A stretch of 13,444 bases of DNA from CAZOHC01 sp964579845 (lineage in GTDB: Bacteria; Patescibacteriota; Microgenomatia; Levybacterales; UBA12049): NCBI GenBank assembly GCA_964579845.1, contig CAZOHC010000031.1, forward strand, positions 1 through 13,444. Reading direction: 5' to 3'. A program made the position numbers and the translations under genes. Below, piece after piece: positions 12,332-13,444 of the stretch. Every line of letters starts with the position of its first letter. Position 1 is the first letter of the stretch. A model generated the notes under the pieces. The model was not told where the DNA came from and did not search any database. It saw only the letters and a program-made list of their open reading frames with translations.

Positions 12332-13396
12332 TTAAGAAGTATACGGGAGAGAAAAATAAAATGTCGAGCCCTTTCCCTTTTCGCTTTCTACCCAGATCTC
12401 TCCCCCATGACGTTGGATGATCTCACGACAAACATGCAGGCCGATCCCCATTCCCGGAAATGTTTTCTCATCGACTCCGTTCACCCGAAAAAATCGTTCA
12501 AAGATTTTTTTATGATACTCTTTGGCAACCCCGATACCGAAGTCCTGTACACCGATCTCGATATTTTCCCCTGAAATGCGTGAGGTCAGAACAACCGTAT
12601 CCGCTTCCGGAGAATATTTTATCGCATTTGAGAGAAGATTCGTGACGACCTGTCCGAGCCGCTCCCGATCCGCCCGTACCATTTTTTTAGTTTTACCTTT
12701 CTCGATTATGTTGTATTTGGTGGTCAGTTTTACGTTTTCTGCTATCTCATGAATGAGTGTATCCAGGTCGAATTCCTCAATCTCCATCGTTAATCTGCCG
12801 GTCTGAACCCGTGAGAGATCGAGGAGATCTTCAACAAGTTTAAGTAGCCTCTCAGTCTGTGAATTTATTTTCTTAATATACGGTCTATACTGCGTATGAC
12901 CGTTTTTCTCGATCAGCTGTTCGAGCAGTTCTCCGAATACCTTCTGACTGGTAATCGGTGTTTTTAACTCATGACTCGCCGTCGTGACGAAGTCATCGCG
13001 GCGCTTCTCATTTTCGATTCTATCGGTAATATCCCGCGCGATTTTCGATGCTCCGATGATATCACCATGTGAATCTCTAATCGGTGAGACCGTGATCGAG
13101 ACATCGATAACCCGGCCGTCTTTCGTTTTTCGTTTTGTTTCATAGTGTTCGACTTTTTTCCCTTCCTGAAGCTGTTTAATAATCATCGGAAAGTCATCTT
13201 CACGCTCAGGTGGCATCAGGAGTGAAATCGGTTTTCCGATAATCTCTTCAGGTGTGTACCCGTACAGTCTTTGCGCACCGTTATTCCAGCTCGTAATATA
13301 GCCGTCGATTGATTTACTGATAATCGCATCATCTGATGAGTCGACAATCGCAGCCCAGTGCAGCAATTTCTCAAGCATTGAGAAAATATTGTTCAT
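12332..13396 (-). CDS. PAS-domain sensor histidine kinase
   Basis: A 354-residue cytoplasmic hybrid of one PAS domain and a kinase core, with no membrane segment. PAS is at about 12-126 (DDAIISKSIDGYITSWNNGAQ, YGYTPEEIIGKPISLLMPP, KTKDGRVIDVSITVSPIRD, GASKIARDITDR). The HisKA dimerisation helix carries the phosphorylated His142 in TTASHELKTPIT. The HATPase domain shows the N box LGQVVTNLLSNAIKYSP (247-263), G1 DFGIG (285-289), an F box IFERFFRV and G2 GMGIGLHV (315-322). It would autophosphorylate and pass phosphate to a response regulator; none is seen in the window, so it may be orphan or paired with a gene to the right. No strong ribosome site precedes ATG 13396, and the promoter is near the window edge. 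Confidence 0.95.
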   Translation of the reverse strand: MNNIFSMLEKLLHWAAIVDSSDDAIISKSIDGYITSWNNGAQRLYGYTPEEIIGKPISLLMPPEREDDFPMIIKQLQEGKKVEHYETKRKTKDGRVIDVSITVSPIRDSHGDIIGASKIARDITDRIENEKRRDDFVTTASHELKTPITSQKVFGELLEQLIEKNGHTQYRPYIKKINSQTERLLKLVEDLLDLSRVQTGRLTMEIEEFDLDTLIHEIAENVKLTTKYNIIEKGKTKKMVRADRERLGQVVTNLLSNAIKYSPEADTVVLTSRISGENIEIGVQDFGIGVAKEYHKKIFERFFRVNGVDEKTFPGMGIGLHVCREIIQRHGGEIWVESEKGKGSTFYFSLPYTS

Positions 13397-13444
13397 CTCA
13401 GTGTTTTATTAAGAGAGACCACGCGCCATAAAATTCTGTGTATT
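13397..13444. other. upstream region of the histidine kinase, cut by the window edge
   Basis: This leader contains TAATAA about 12 nt before the ATG as a weak -10 candidate. No ribosome site of the AAGGAGG type is present. Too little sequence is available to judge a -35 or operator. Confidence 0.3.

Noticed and set aside
272..13396. TGA recoded as Gly or Trp, as in some candidate phyla and mycoplasmas
   Set aside because: Family-length proteins (GH15, histidine kinase, P-loop/CYTH) are read through with no in-frame TGA and Trp is encoded by TGG, so the standard bacterial code is used.

Overview
The window is bacterial DNA, about 45% G+C by eye. Several genes carry strong Shine-Dalgarno sites (an identical AAAGGAGGTGA before two of them), and sigma70-type -35/-10 elements can be read by eye. 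The standard code fits: all family-length reading frames are free of in-frame TGA, and TGA ends only 1 of 18 complete genes. The phylum cannot be fixed from sequence alone. Compact operons, near-leaderless promoters and one sizeable protein without recognisable relatives would suit a candidate-phylum (Patescibacteria-like) genome, but that is a low-confidence inference. No rRNA, tRNA, CRISPR array, IS element or phage gene was seen.

Layout, left to right. Bases 1-240 are strikingly AT-rich (about 28% G+C by hand count) and hold the 3' end of a plus-strand gene that reads unlike everything else. From 272 to 3266 a minus-strand operon encodes an Anabaena-sensory-rhodopsin-transducer (ASRT) family protein, a glucose 1-dehydrogenase-like SDR and a GH15 glucoamylase/trehalase-like hydrolase: an intracellular glucan-to-glucose-to-gluconolactone route with a putative ligand-sensing partner. 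From 3360 to 5369 come minus-strand genes for a sigma-region-4-like HTH protein with a coupled 34-residue ORF, a DUF378 membrane protein and a 373-residue orphan. From 5430 to 6939 lies a tight cupin / Fno-like NADP-binding reductase / TspO operon. From 7080 to 8141 is an AAA_28-type P-loop domain fused to a CYTH (triphosphate tunnel) domain, closed by a 30-bp palindrome. From 8304 to 10133 is a secreted multi-domain LysM protein, transcribed divergently from mscL (zinc-ribbon type, plus strand). The right end, minus strand, has Hsp20, a coupled pair of tiny membrane proteins, an MgtC-family protein and a PAS histidine kinase.

Read together, the window is rich in envelope and stress functions (MscL, MgtC, Hsp20, TspO, DUF378, LysM surface protein, PAS kinase) plus a sugar-oxidation operon. 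Several minus-strand genes have a -10 element only 6-10 nt before the start codon, implying leaderless or nearly leaderless mRNAs, while others use strong Shine-Dalgarno sites or translational coupling (TAATG, ATGA). The items I would check first are the ASRT-dehydrogenase-GH15 operon, the cupin-Fno-TspO operon, the P-loop-CYTH fusion and the leaderless promoters.
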